A stretch of 64,000 bases of DNA from Spodoptera frugiperda (Eukaryota > Arthropoda > Insecta > Lepidoptera > Noctuidae): positions 3,038,001 through 3,102,000 of the forward strand of contig NC_064240.1 of the NCBI RefSeq assembly GCF_023101765.2. The letters are read 5' to 3'. How positions within the stretch are numbered: the first letter of the stretch is position 1; each line of letters opens with the position of its first letter. The notes below the pieces were generated by a model. That model did no database searches. It was not told the origin of the DNA and saw only the letters and a program-made list of their open reading frames with translations. Positions 27,163 through 38,069 of this stretch are shown in pieces. A program made the position numbers and the translations under genes.

Positions 27163-28149
27163 TAGCTTACTTTCAGGATGTTTACTAACAATGTTTATTA
27201 TCTTTGTTTGTTTATTTTTCTCAGATTATAGACAAGATTAATGCTTTCTTTGTAAAATAATCTTCTATTGGCGTTGTTATGATTTGTTATATTCTATTTG
27301 TCTTTACTTTGAACGTCACCCTAATGTTTCACTAATAAGTTAAAGGTAATTATGTGTTAGTGGTTATCGCAAGGTACATTAATGAGGATTCTACCAGCCA
27401 GCTCATAAACATTCCTTATTTCATAAAAGGCAACAATAAATTAATTACAATTACCTACATATGGATAATTAACAACTTTTTATCAAGGAAACTTTAAAAC
27501 GAAAAATATTTTCAACATTATTATCGGCCGGCCCTGGACACCTTGTGGTCATAATTAGGCTCTAGGGTCACAGGAACGCCAAGGCGCATCTCACGTTTCT
27601 TCATTTAAGTACACAATAACCCGATAAAAATAATAGTATTATCTTAAAACTTATTTTAACCGTGTGATAAACACAATTTGTTTCTGGTTAGTCAAGAAAT
27701 GTGGCCTCAAAAGAGAATCGCTAATTAATTACGCGAGGTTTTTGACATTCAATCGAATGAAGGTCAGTTAACTTTAGGCGAAATACTCATGCGGAAGTTG
27801 CCAGTGTGTGTATTATACTGAATCTATATAAACATAGTACGTGGTGTGTGTGTGTGCGGGGGCGAAGTACGCTCAAGGGCAGCCGCCGGGTAACGACCCA
27901 ACCACGCACCTTCGACAAGTCGTGCGTTCAATACCGATAGCAGCATTATTTTATTCTCTCACAGCAATGATGGATGAAATATAGCTTTTATTAACGTTTC
28001 ATGATTCTATCAACAAATAGGTACCTACTTATTTAAATCTCATATTTTGTGAATATTTTGCGTAGGTGCCGTGATCACTCTTTATAAGTAATGACAATTT
28101 GACTAATAAACATATTTTTTTTTCAGGTACTATCAAGAGGAGACGGAGT

Positions 28150-31100
28150 ATGGACGTGTCTTTTAATAATGTACTGGAAGGGACGCGCCAGTACTTTATG
28201 GGGGTCCCGAAGCAAGCACCAGCTGACGGGTCCAACCAATCTCTATGGCCACAGAGTGCTCCAGCGCCAGAAGAAGGAGCTCCTGCACAATCCGGGGCTC
28301 CGGCGCCCTCGTCACGTCCACCCTCAGCTGCAGCAGCCCCACCATCCGTCCCGAGCTCGACGCCCATCGCAGCTCCCCCGAGGCCACCCTCGGAACCTAT
28401 TGAGCCCGAACCGCACATTATCCATAAGGCTACTGTAATGCGCGAGGCGGCAGAGAAGCGACGTGAGCAACCCGAGATAGAAGATGACGAAGAAGCTGTG
28501 GGCACCCTTTCACCTCCGTCGCACATAATCCGCAAGCCACCGCGGGCCCTCCCCTCTCCTGCACCAGCTCCAGCAGCGCCCTGTCCGTCCCCTGCGAGAC
28601 CACCCTCTGCTGCGCCTCTGCAGCCTCCTCCTACAGCTCCAGAATCACAGCTGGACCCTCCTACACAATATCGTCCTCCTGTGCATCGAGTCCAAACACC
28701 AACGACAAGACAACCCGACCACTATGCACCGGGTCGACCACCAGACCCGTATCCGACGTCTAGGCCACCAGAGCAGTATGGGCGGTACCATTATGATCCA
28801 AATATGTCAGAAACAAACAGAGCTTCTCATGGGCAAGTTGCTTCGCCTCAGCCTTCATCACATTCTCGCCAAAGCCCACAAACTTATGCGAGGTTATCGG
28901 TGTCGATGCCGCAACACCCGACGTCAAGATTACGCGATGTTGCCGCGCAAAGTCCACCCACACAGCGATATCAAATGCCACCTGCGCAGCCGCCGCCTCC
29001 ACCTAATGATCGCGTACCACCTATACATCATCCGCAACCAGTGCCACCGGCACAGAGGCATTCCGCGGATAGCAGATCAGCACAAATGCAATATGCATCT
29101 CTTCAACAACGTCGCGAGCCTTCACCTTATAGCCGGACTGCATCACATTACGAGAGGCATCCCGTGCTTCCGCAGCGAAAGTATGATCATCAACAAGCAT
29201 ATCCGAGCTACCGGCCTGCACCAGTCGCGCAACCTGTTCAAAGTCATCGCGTAGACACACACCATCAAATTCAATATAAACCGCATGCCTCGATGGAAGT
29301 TCTGAGCGCACATTACACACCTAGGCCGGAACGGTCGCCAGTGCCAATCCCACCGCACCCACATGATGCTGCTCGCTTGCCACCGCGCGCCGACTACCCG
29401 GCTATGAATAGATCTGTAGACACTCGGGGTGGATACCCCTATCCAACACCGTCAACATCAACATCTCGGTACCCATCTAGTGCTGTTCCAATCGTTCAAA
29501 ACTCTACTCCACCAAGATCTGTTTATCGTCAAGCAGCGGCACCTAAGACTAGTTACGAGTATGCTCCTACTAATCCGGTGCAAACTTCCCCTGCGCGATC
29601 AGCAGTAAAACCTGGTTATCCTAATCAGGCACGAATGACAGTATCGGTCACGTCTCTTGTGAATCAAATGAATCAAACCAAACAAAAACAAGAGCCACCC
29701 GCTGCGATCGCTCAGGTCACACAAAGTAAGCAAAAGCGGGAGTCACCGTTAGATTTATCGGTAAAAACTGTCAAAAATTCAGCAGACTCCTCAACGACTC
29801 AAGACGATGTTGTTGATTCTGCTGCAGACAACAAAATGATTGCTCTACCTCATCGGCCCTCGTCGTCCAGTAGAAGCCATGCTCATTTACCTACCACGAG
29901 CTATAATGTAGCATCTCATAAAGTTGATTTTGCTCCAAATTTTACTCAATATGGGGATAGAAGCACTGCCCATGCGTATGCGGCTCCGTCACAACCTGCA
30001 CCTCCGTCTTTACGTTATAATGGCTCTTATGAACCACGTCGACCAGTTGCGGAAGCCTATCCTGTCGAATCTCCCCACACCTACCCAGAGCGAGTCGTTC
30101 CAGTGAGGCCAGATTACGTTCCTAAAATAGATCTTACACGATCTATCAGTAACCAACGTCCCTCTGAAAGTAGAGTGCGTGATGACCGACACTTTATTAT
30201 AGAAGAGAGGAAACGTCCTGCAGATGCAATTGTTAGCAACATTCCGGAAAAAATTGTCCGCTATGAAACTTGGACAGCAGACAGCCGGATAGACCATCTC
30301 AACCCGACTCGAGAACAACGAGAACTCATGAAACAGCCAGTATACAGCTATAGCAGATATAAGCAGCAGATAGAAACTTATCAAAATGAACAAAAACGAC
30401 CAGCCATTACTGGTGTGTATAGAGATCATCATTTACACGCAAACCGCAGATACTCAAATAACCCTTATCATCCCGAACTAGCTCGTGAGACAAGCGAGTA
30501 CCATGCTCACTACCACGATAGAAATCCGTCTGTTAATAGCCGTCATCAAGTTATACAAAAGATTCCGAGCCATAGAGATATTCATACGCATCATTTTGAT
30601 CACTCCAGTGGTATACCTGCCGACAAAAGGGTGCTAAGTATTTTGAGAAACAGTTTAGAAACAAAACATACAGGCTTTGTAGAGCCACCTAGACAAGCCA
30701 AGCAAGTTCCCGACCTCATAGTAATAGACGATGCAGAAGATTCTGTTATTGAAATTACAGACCTTACTAAAGATAGTGAGACAGACATGACTTCTAAAAA
30801 TTTGACAAAAGTCCGTTCTAATCACATAACACCGAACTTGCATCATCATATACAGATGCCTAAAGCCGTGGATTCTCTTCCGCGAGACTCAGATTACAAT
30901 AATAGCCCAGATCCAAAGCCAATATCGCCTGAAAATGATGTAGCCTCCAGAATAAGAACAAAAGCAGAATTAAAAGTAATGCCACCATCAGAAGAGGCAA
31001 TCACCAAAGTCGAAACCAAGGTTACACCACCAGAAAATGAAAAATTGAAATTGCTGCCTAGAAAGACTCATCTGTTTAATCAGATAAGGGAAGACAATTT

Positions 31101-34100
31101 AAGATTAGAATCTGTAATTAAAAATGAAGAGCCACCGGCAACAATAATTACAGAAGTTAAATCAGAGCCAATGAACATTGAAGAAATTGAAAAAGATGCT
31201 GTAATATCTATTAAAACTGAGAATATTTTGGAGAGCTTAGAACCAGTTGGCATAAATGAAGCCACTGAAACTTCTGTTGAAGACTTAGATTGGGCGAGTG
31301 CTTGTGATAGCTTTATGGAGCAGTTAAAAACTGGATGCCATAAAAAGAAAACACACAGGAAACGTATTGATACTTATGATAACGATAATGAAAGTAAAAT
31401 TGAAAAATCTCTAAGTATCGATTCTGTTGAATCTGGTTTACATAAACCTTCTCCTGCAATAGAAGCCATGACGTCAACAATTAACAGTACATTAGAAGCA
31501 CAAGCATTAAATCCTGTAGAAAAGACTACTCTACCTGCAAGTGATATCACACACGCGATAGTTGAACCTACACCATCAACAGAAGAGTTAATACCACCTG
31601 CAGTTATAAAACAAGAGCCCATTGATGAAGATGACATCAACAGTGAAATGGAAATGCCTGTGGTAGAACCTGTTGTAATAGATAAGCAATCCAACAAAGA
31701 AAAGGGCAAAAATGATAAAAAGAATGAAAAATCGAAAGATGACAAATCTACCAAGAGTAAAACAAAAGCGAAGGTTAAAATTGAAAAATCAGACAATGCT
31801 CCTTCTAAAAAGGAACTCAAAGAAAAGATACCTATCAAAACTGTGATAAAAGAAGAATGTGAATCTACTGATGATGACGAACCACTTATTAAGAGTAAAA
31901 TTCTGAAAGAAAAGGAACAGAATGACCGGCTCAAATATCAGCTATTAAAAGACTTGTCAGAGAAATCAGCGTATGTTAAGCTCGAGTGTTGTGATGTAGA
32001 CGTAAATAAAAATACTAGAAAATCGCTTGACTCTACAACAGCAAAAGAAAAGGAAGAAAAACAAGGCAAAGGTAAACTAGCTAGACAAATGTCAAGAACG
32101 AAATCAAAGTTATCGACTGACAAAAATGAGAAGCAAGAGATTAATTCAAGTTCGGATAGTGACGACGATGATCTCAGTGTGGCAAGAAGACTTCGTATGC
32201 GTAAAAATACAAAGACTGAAGAAAGTAAAACTACATCTAATTCAAAGACTCCTGTGAAATCCTCGCCGGTAAAGAAACAAGACAGTAGTAGTGCAAGTAA
32301 TAGTTCAACACCCGTTCGGAAACCGACATTCGGTGATGGATCATATTTCCACCCGGGCTGGGAAGAGGAATTATATAAATATAAACGTTCTCTACGTATG
32401 CCCACTAGACTTATTGCGATACCACGAGGCCGGTCCGGTGGGCCGTTTGTTAGAGGATCAGGTGCAATCTTTACTAGAGGTTCCACCTCTCTACCTGATT
32501 TGGACCCCGCACCTCTTTCGCCAGCTCCATCTTCAGCGCCTTCGGCTGCTACTGACGATTTGTATGCAAGGCGTCCTGATAAGCTCACCCTCGATAGTGA
32601 TCTAGATTCTAATTCTAGTTATTCTACACCAAATAAATTACATTATGATTCTGAAGCATCTACTTCGACGGTTTTGTCTTCTAAAATTAATAAAAAGAAA
32701 AGCAACTCGATTGTTGATGTGCTGATACAAAAATGCGGGAAAAAAGAGGACAGCAAAAAGGAGAGAAAAGGTAAAGACAAAGATGACAAAACACCTAAAA
32801 TCATTCCTAAGAAATCATCGAGTGAATTGCTACCAACACCTAGCTTAGGCCTCATAAAAAACGGAAATAAAGGCAGTTACAATGTTAAGAAAGAAAAACT
32901 GATGGAGGATATTTTTTATTTAGGAGCATTCCGTAAAGAAACTGTAACTGCTTTCAGAAATTCCTTTATTAAAGACACGGATGGTCTGATAGGAGCGACC
33001 GAAGAGTTTGCCCCAGTAGTTCTCAAATCAAGGACAAGAACTGAAAGTCGTGTGCTTAAACAAAGAGCCACGATTAAAGAAGTATTTGGTGACGAACGAC
33101 CTGCTTCAGCGCCTCCAACATCTTGCCGAGAAGAAGAAGTTCCTGAAGAAAAGGAGATAAAAGTTACTGAGATTAAAAAGGAACCAGAATCCAAACCCAA
33201 GTTTAAACCTAGGAAGATAATCAAAGACAAACTGAAACGAAGATCTAGTTCAATCAGGGATGGGCTTAGGAGTACAAAATCATTGAAAAGAAACGACGCT
33301 AAGGGTCGACTTATGCGTTTAAAGAAAAGGAATAGCATAATGAAATCATTGAATCACAAGAGAACTAAAGAAATGTCAGCAAATAAACATAAAAACGAAA
33401 ATGCTACTTCAGAAGAAAAAGACAAAACAAAAGTAGAAGGTAGTTCTCTGGTTCCAACTGAAGGTGTGAATACCAAAAGACGACTGAAGCGCCTTTTTGG
33501 TAGAAGAAAATTTAGTTCTGGGTTTGATTATATCAGGAAAAAGAAGAAGATAATACGCCGAGAAGAAGCGGCCACAAAAATACGGAGGCCTGCTGCTAAG
33601 CCCAGTCCAGAATCAGTTCATGACATTCAAAAAGAAATCAAAGGCTGGTTCATTAACAAGAGCATCGGAGAAACGCATCTCCATAGAGCTGCTAGACTTG
33701 GATACACGGTAAGTATCTTGTACAAATGTACTACATACATAATATACCAATCAGAAAACTAGCGGTAACTAACGGCTTTATTCTGTTAACAGGATTGTGT
33801 CGCGTATTGTTTGGAGAAGTTGGAATCGGATCCTTCAGCCAAAGATAACGCAGGCTTCACACCTTTACATGTGGCGGCTGCGAAGGGTCATGTCAGAATA
33901 GCTCGACTTCTCCTGCAGTACGGTGCAAACGTGTCGGCGGCTGCTCAGGGAGGAATCAGGTCAGTTTCAAGTCTAATAAAATACAAAATATCAATAATTT
34001 GTCACGTTATAAGAATCATATCTAATGTCTAATATAATTTGGTTCACAGACCTTTACATGAAGCTTGCGAGAATAGTCACGTGGAAGTCATACGTTTACT

Positions 34101-34876
34101 TCTCTCATACGGCGCGGATCCACTTCTCGGAACATACTCTGGACAGACCCCTGAGGAACTGACAGAGGGTCCCGCCGCAACTTTACTGAGATTACACATC
34201 GCCGATGTACAGGGCAATGCAATTGAACCTTGGCGGTTTCCACCACCAACCGAACTGATAGGTATGGCTATTTTTTGACACACTTATTTTGCTTAAAAAG
34301 TTCTTTGCCAGTCTGCAATAGTTAAACAATGTGATTTGAATAAGAAAATAAGAAGTATGAATTAATTTTCAGATCGTGAGGAAATGGGCTGCGATCCTCT
34401 GTCGTCGCCTCCTCCTGCATCACCGCCGCCGCCTCCGGACTCTATGATCGAGATCCAGTGCACTGAGGCTCCACTGCCGCCCTTCTACAGCCTGAGAACT
34501 CCCGCCGGCCAACCAGCTGACGGCTTGTGGTGTTTGTTGCAGGACATCACTAATTTATTACAGGTACAAATAAAAAAGACTCCTCTTTCAATAAACTGCA
34601 TTTGACATACATATTGTGCAGGTATTTATGCTTACTGTTTTTTGTTTTCAGATCAAATCAAAGGATAGTCTTCTGAAACAGATCCATTGTGGGTCTGGAT
34701 CACCTAAAGAGTTGTTGCGCGAGATTCGTACACAGGAGTTTTTGGAACGAGCGCAGTGCCACCAGCTGCTCGGCGCCGGAGAGAAAGTCAACGTGCGCGC
34801 TTCTAAAGTAGCCCTCGTCAGGGTGACCGACAAGTTGAGGCAACTGCTCAAGATTGAAACTGTACTGGTTAGCTGA
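28150..34876 (+). CDS. BCOR: BCOR/BCORL1-type Polycomb corepressor
   Basis: Nuclear corepressor; in the family it joins variant PRC1 through PCGF1. CDS exons: 28,150-33,708, 33,793-33,959, 34,050-34,261, 34,373-34,563, 34,652-34,876 (2,117 residues). All junctions are GT..AG and phase-consistent. The first exon begins at an acceptor at 28,127, so a 5' leader exon lies upstream; the first in-frame ATG is 28,150. Residues about 30-500 are Pro/Gln/Tyr-rich. PLDLS at 533-537 is a CtBP-binding motif. An acidic SUMO-interaction-like segment lies at about 855-877, and Lys-rich stretches follow. Ankyrin repeats span about 1,840-1,960 (GETHLHRAARLGYT, NAGFTPLHVAAAKGH, RPLHEACENSHVEVIRLLLS). The last about 115 residues match the PUFD domain, ending VRVTDKLRQLLKIETVLVS. 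Drosophila CG14073 is the likely counterpart, from memory. The order ankyrin-linker-PUFD is diagnostic, so confidence is high for family and moderate for the exact N-terminus. Confidence 0.9.
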
Positions 34877-34910
34877 CATTAGGATAAATTCTAAGGCCGC
34901 TCATTGATCA

Positions 34911-34916
34911 AATAAA
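34911..34916 (+). terminator. Proximal polyadenylation signal AATAAA of BCOR-type gene
   Basis: Canonical AATAAA 35 bases after the stop codon at 34,874-34,876. It is in the right place for a short 3'UTR. Later signals exist, so alternative polyadenylation is possible. Confidence 0.45.
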
Positions 34917-36940
34917 ACTTAATTCTCTTTTACGGCCTAAGTTAACCAAGTTAAGTTTACGTTCAGCTTTTGAAAGTATGAAATTGTTGTAAAATGATGA
35001 AATGTTAATGACGTCTTTTATTTAATTGTGACTATAGCGATTGTCGATGAGACGCAGTCGCTATAATCCTGTAGACAAGTTTATTATTTTTGCTACGAGT
35101 AGCAAACAAAGTAATTGTCATGTTATTATGTCATGGCATAGGTTCATACATATAAAATTGTTTTTAAATAAACACATAACACACGCGTTTGATTGGAGAC
35201 GGCTCAATAACGAGATCTTAATACCAAGCTTGACTGATTATTGTTATGTAACATGTATCTCATTTAAGAACAATATTATAAACATATTCGTTTTATGAGA
35301 CTGTGTATTTTAAGGCAGCCATTTCATAATCAATTAATTTTTGTCTCACTATAAAGTCTGGCTTGTGAGATGTTGTGTATGCTAACGAACAAGTTGTGTG
35401 TAAATATTGTAAATAGTTGTAGTTATAATGCGTATAGATGTTGCTTTAAATGTTCGATATTCTCATGGGTGCTATTTAACGATGGTGTACGGTGTATGGG
35501 GTAGATAGGCGAGAAGATTAGTGTAATTATATTAATATTAGGAAATTAACGACATGTAGTTACCACACTGTTAATTTTAAGGCATTAGCATAATCTTATA
35601 CTGTGTGTGCAATAGTATACGTGGTTATTCTTGAACATTGTAGATGATTTATATTATTACCTATTTGGAGTGAAGGTATCAAGTCACAGGGTTGGATGGC
35701 CTTATGCACGCGACTGTTGTACTTAAGTCATCGCGCATGAACAAGTGCAGTATCGTATGCAAGTAGTTTCTATGAACATTATCGTGCGCTCCTCTCGTGT
35801 TCTCTATCACTGTTATTTCTCTGTTATCGATACATCACCTATGAACTATTCTGTTATCAAATAATGTTTTGAGATTATGCTAGTAACTTCTTTATCAATT
35901 TTTATTTATAATATGGCTGTTCTTTGTTATGTTTGCTAATATTGTCTCCCCAAAATATTAATATTGTACAATATTTTACTTTAATTATAAAATGAGTTAT
36001 GTTTTTATATTTATACAACCCTGTAAAAAGTAGGAAAATTTATTAAATCATAATACGCATATCGCAAAAAAAATATTAATACCTAATGTAAATAAGATAA
36101 AACTGCAATCAAATTATTTTTTAACTTATTTGGAGCGGCGCAAATATCTGATAAATAATGCCGGTGAAGTCTGATATTACATTCATGTGACATTATTCAA
36201 GTCAGCACACAAACTTCTGTATAATATTTTGGGACTCTGTACGAAGTAGGTAAGCAATAGTCAAGGCCATGTTCCGCCCTATCTATTTATTTCTTTGTGA
36301 AATCAAGAAACGAAGAAGTACATTATTAATCTGTGATGAAATATTATTAGGAGAATTGCGCGCGTAAAAATGTATGAAAAATAATTATAATTTTTGGAGT
36401 AAATGTAACTAACGATTTATACAGAATTGTATACTTTTCTGAATGGTATCGAGATCGTGTAATGTTTTATCTGTTTTAGCTATACCTACAATATAAGTAT
36501 TACTATAATTATTGACTCTTATTTCTTGTTGATAACATGGAAAATAAAACCGTGAACAATGAAACTTTTTTAATTCCCCATCCCTCGGTAATTATTATTC
36601 ATACAATGTTAATGTACCCGGACATTGTGGCGTTAAAATTCAATATGCATGAATTGAACGCTCTACTGCACTCGCAACGGAGCTGCGGTCTGCTATATTA
36701 ACATTAATATAGCCCTACTACCAATTCACCTACTAAATACCGTATAAAGATTAAGCAATAAATAGTTTTTTTAATGCCACCCTTTTGTCTCTGAAGCGGT
36801 GGGCGTACACATAATAACACTAAACCTATAATGCATACCCACTTTTATTAGTAATATTATTGCACTGATAACATGACTAGACTCATCACTATTACTGACA
36901 GGAAGATCTGAAAAATCCTAATGAGAATTTACTACCCTAA

Positions 36941-37514
36941 GGGCGCATTCACATATAACGTCCGTTTTACAGGTCCGTTTAAACGTGTGTGTTATTAGCG
37001 TATGTAGTTGTATGAGCCAGTACACACATAATACAGTATTCCGTATCCAGTAAAAAATACCGATTCGACAAAATAACAGCAATCCGTTTTACGGGTCCGT
37101 TAAAACGTATGTGTTATTAGCGTATGTAGTTGTATGAGCCAGTACACATATAATACAGTATTCCGTATCCAATAAAAATACCGATTCGACAAAATAACAG
37201 CAATCCGTTTTACGGGTCCGTTAAAACGTATGTGTTATTAGCGTATGTAGTTGTATGAGCCAGTACACACATAATACAGTATAGCGGATCCAGTATACTG
37301 ATCGGTTTATCGGATCGAACTGCGTCAGGCTTGGCACGGGGTGTAATGGATCCTGTAAAAATAGACGTTCTATGTGAACTCGCCCTGAATCACCTCCAGT
37401 AGCAACGGATCCGTTAAAAAGGATCCTATAAATGCTGTGTGAATACTATCTCCAGTAGCGACGGATTCGTTAAAACGGATCCTGTTAAAACGGACGTTAT
37501 ATGTGAACGCGCCC
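36941..37514. mobile_element. Harbinger-like MITE with TAA target duplication
   Basis: A 574-bp element. The left terminus GGGCGCATTCACATATAACG is mirrored at the right end with one mismatch over 29 bases. TAA flanks it at 36,938-36,940 and 37,515-37,517, the TWA target duplication of PIF/Harbinger elements. It has no transposase. About two thirds of the interior is a 121-122-bp tandem repeat. The right part repeats degenerate CGGATCC/GTTAAAACGGA words. Confidence 0.78.
36972..37318. repeat. 121-122-bp tandem repeat, about 2.8 copies
   Basis: GGTCCGTT recurs at 36,972, 37,094 and 37,215, giving periods of 122 and 121. Copies 2 and 3 are nearly identical; copy 1 differs at a few sites. The unit includes GTTATTAGCGTATGTAGTTG and ATAATACAGTATTCC. 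It lies wholly inside the Harbinger-like MITE and suggests array growth within the element. Confidence 0.88.
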
Positions 37515-38069
37515 TAACTCAAGATACTCGGTAGTGGCACATTTCACCACTCAACCAGCAAATGTTATTATATTATCGTCTAATGTTGACATAGGTCTAT
37601 GCTTTTCCTCTTTTTATTAAGTTAAGCAAGATTTGAAGTATTGCTTCACATCTTGCTTTAAACATATAAATAAATGAACATAATTATTCTAAAAGCGTTA
37701 TAAATATCTTGAACTTACGACAAGCAAATCGATACTGTAAATGTACCCAAAGACAATAGTATGTTTCAAGTGTATTCTAAGCTTTATTTTCAGTGTTGCA
37801 AGACCATAAATGTTAAAAACGTCACTTTTGACAGTGGCACATCACTAAACTTGAATGAATGCTTTCCGTTGAATGAAAATCCGAGTCTGACTTGGGCGAG
37901 GCTTCGTTTTGAGTGTTTGTCATCATCAAGCTATTTTCAAATAAGAAACGAATTTTAAAATGAAACTGTGATAAATAAAGTCTGCAAAACACGTGTCCAA
38001 TAAGACAATACTAATTTCGGTTGGTGACATGAAAATAATGATATTAAATTTTTCATTGTTTCATAGAAA

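Larger units (their letters stand above)
13989..28126 (+). other. Probable long intron or intergenic region, repeats only
   Basis: No supported coding exon. It contains SINE copies at 17,991 and 24,478, a Helitron (23,974-24,146), a pogo-like MITE (25,300-25,664), a LINE tail (about 23,000-23,107) and other noctuid-type repeats (about 26,672-26,760). Two GC-rich stretches (about 14,790-14,870 and 16,065-16,160) and a CCAAT cluster near 17,172-17,199 may be regulatory. If the exons near 13.4-14.0 kb belong to the BCOR-type gene, this is its first intron of 14.1 kb. Confidence 0.45.
34877..38066. other. BCOR 3'UTR and intergenic spacer before contactin
   Basis: There is no coding sequence. AATAAA signals occur at 34,911-34,916, 35,167-35,172 and 36,543-36,548, so the 3'UTR could be short or about 1.7 kb. 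A Harbinger-like MITE with internal tandem repeats occupies 36,941-37,514. An acceptor-like TTTCATAG ends at 38,066, four bases before the contactin ATG, implying an upstream non-coding contactin exon that I could not locate. Confidence 0.55.

Noticed and set aside
28099..28149. N-terminal extension of the BCOR frame upstream of 28,150
   Set aside because: It would begin at TTG and run through a polypyrimidine tract and acceptor (TTTTTTTTTCAG), so these bases are intron plus a short leader.
28029..28535. 168-codon ORF antisense to the BCOR start
   Set aside because: Shadow of the GC-rich, Pro/Ala-coding sense strand. The same applies to the antisense ORFs at 31,374-32,588 and 32,916-33,338.
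37000..37320. CRISPR-like array
   Set aside because: The repeats are contiguous 121-122-bp units without unique spacers, lie within a MITE, and the genome is that of an insect.
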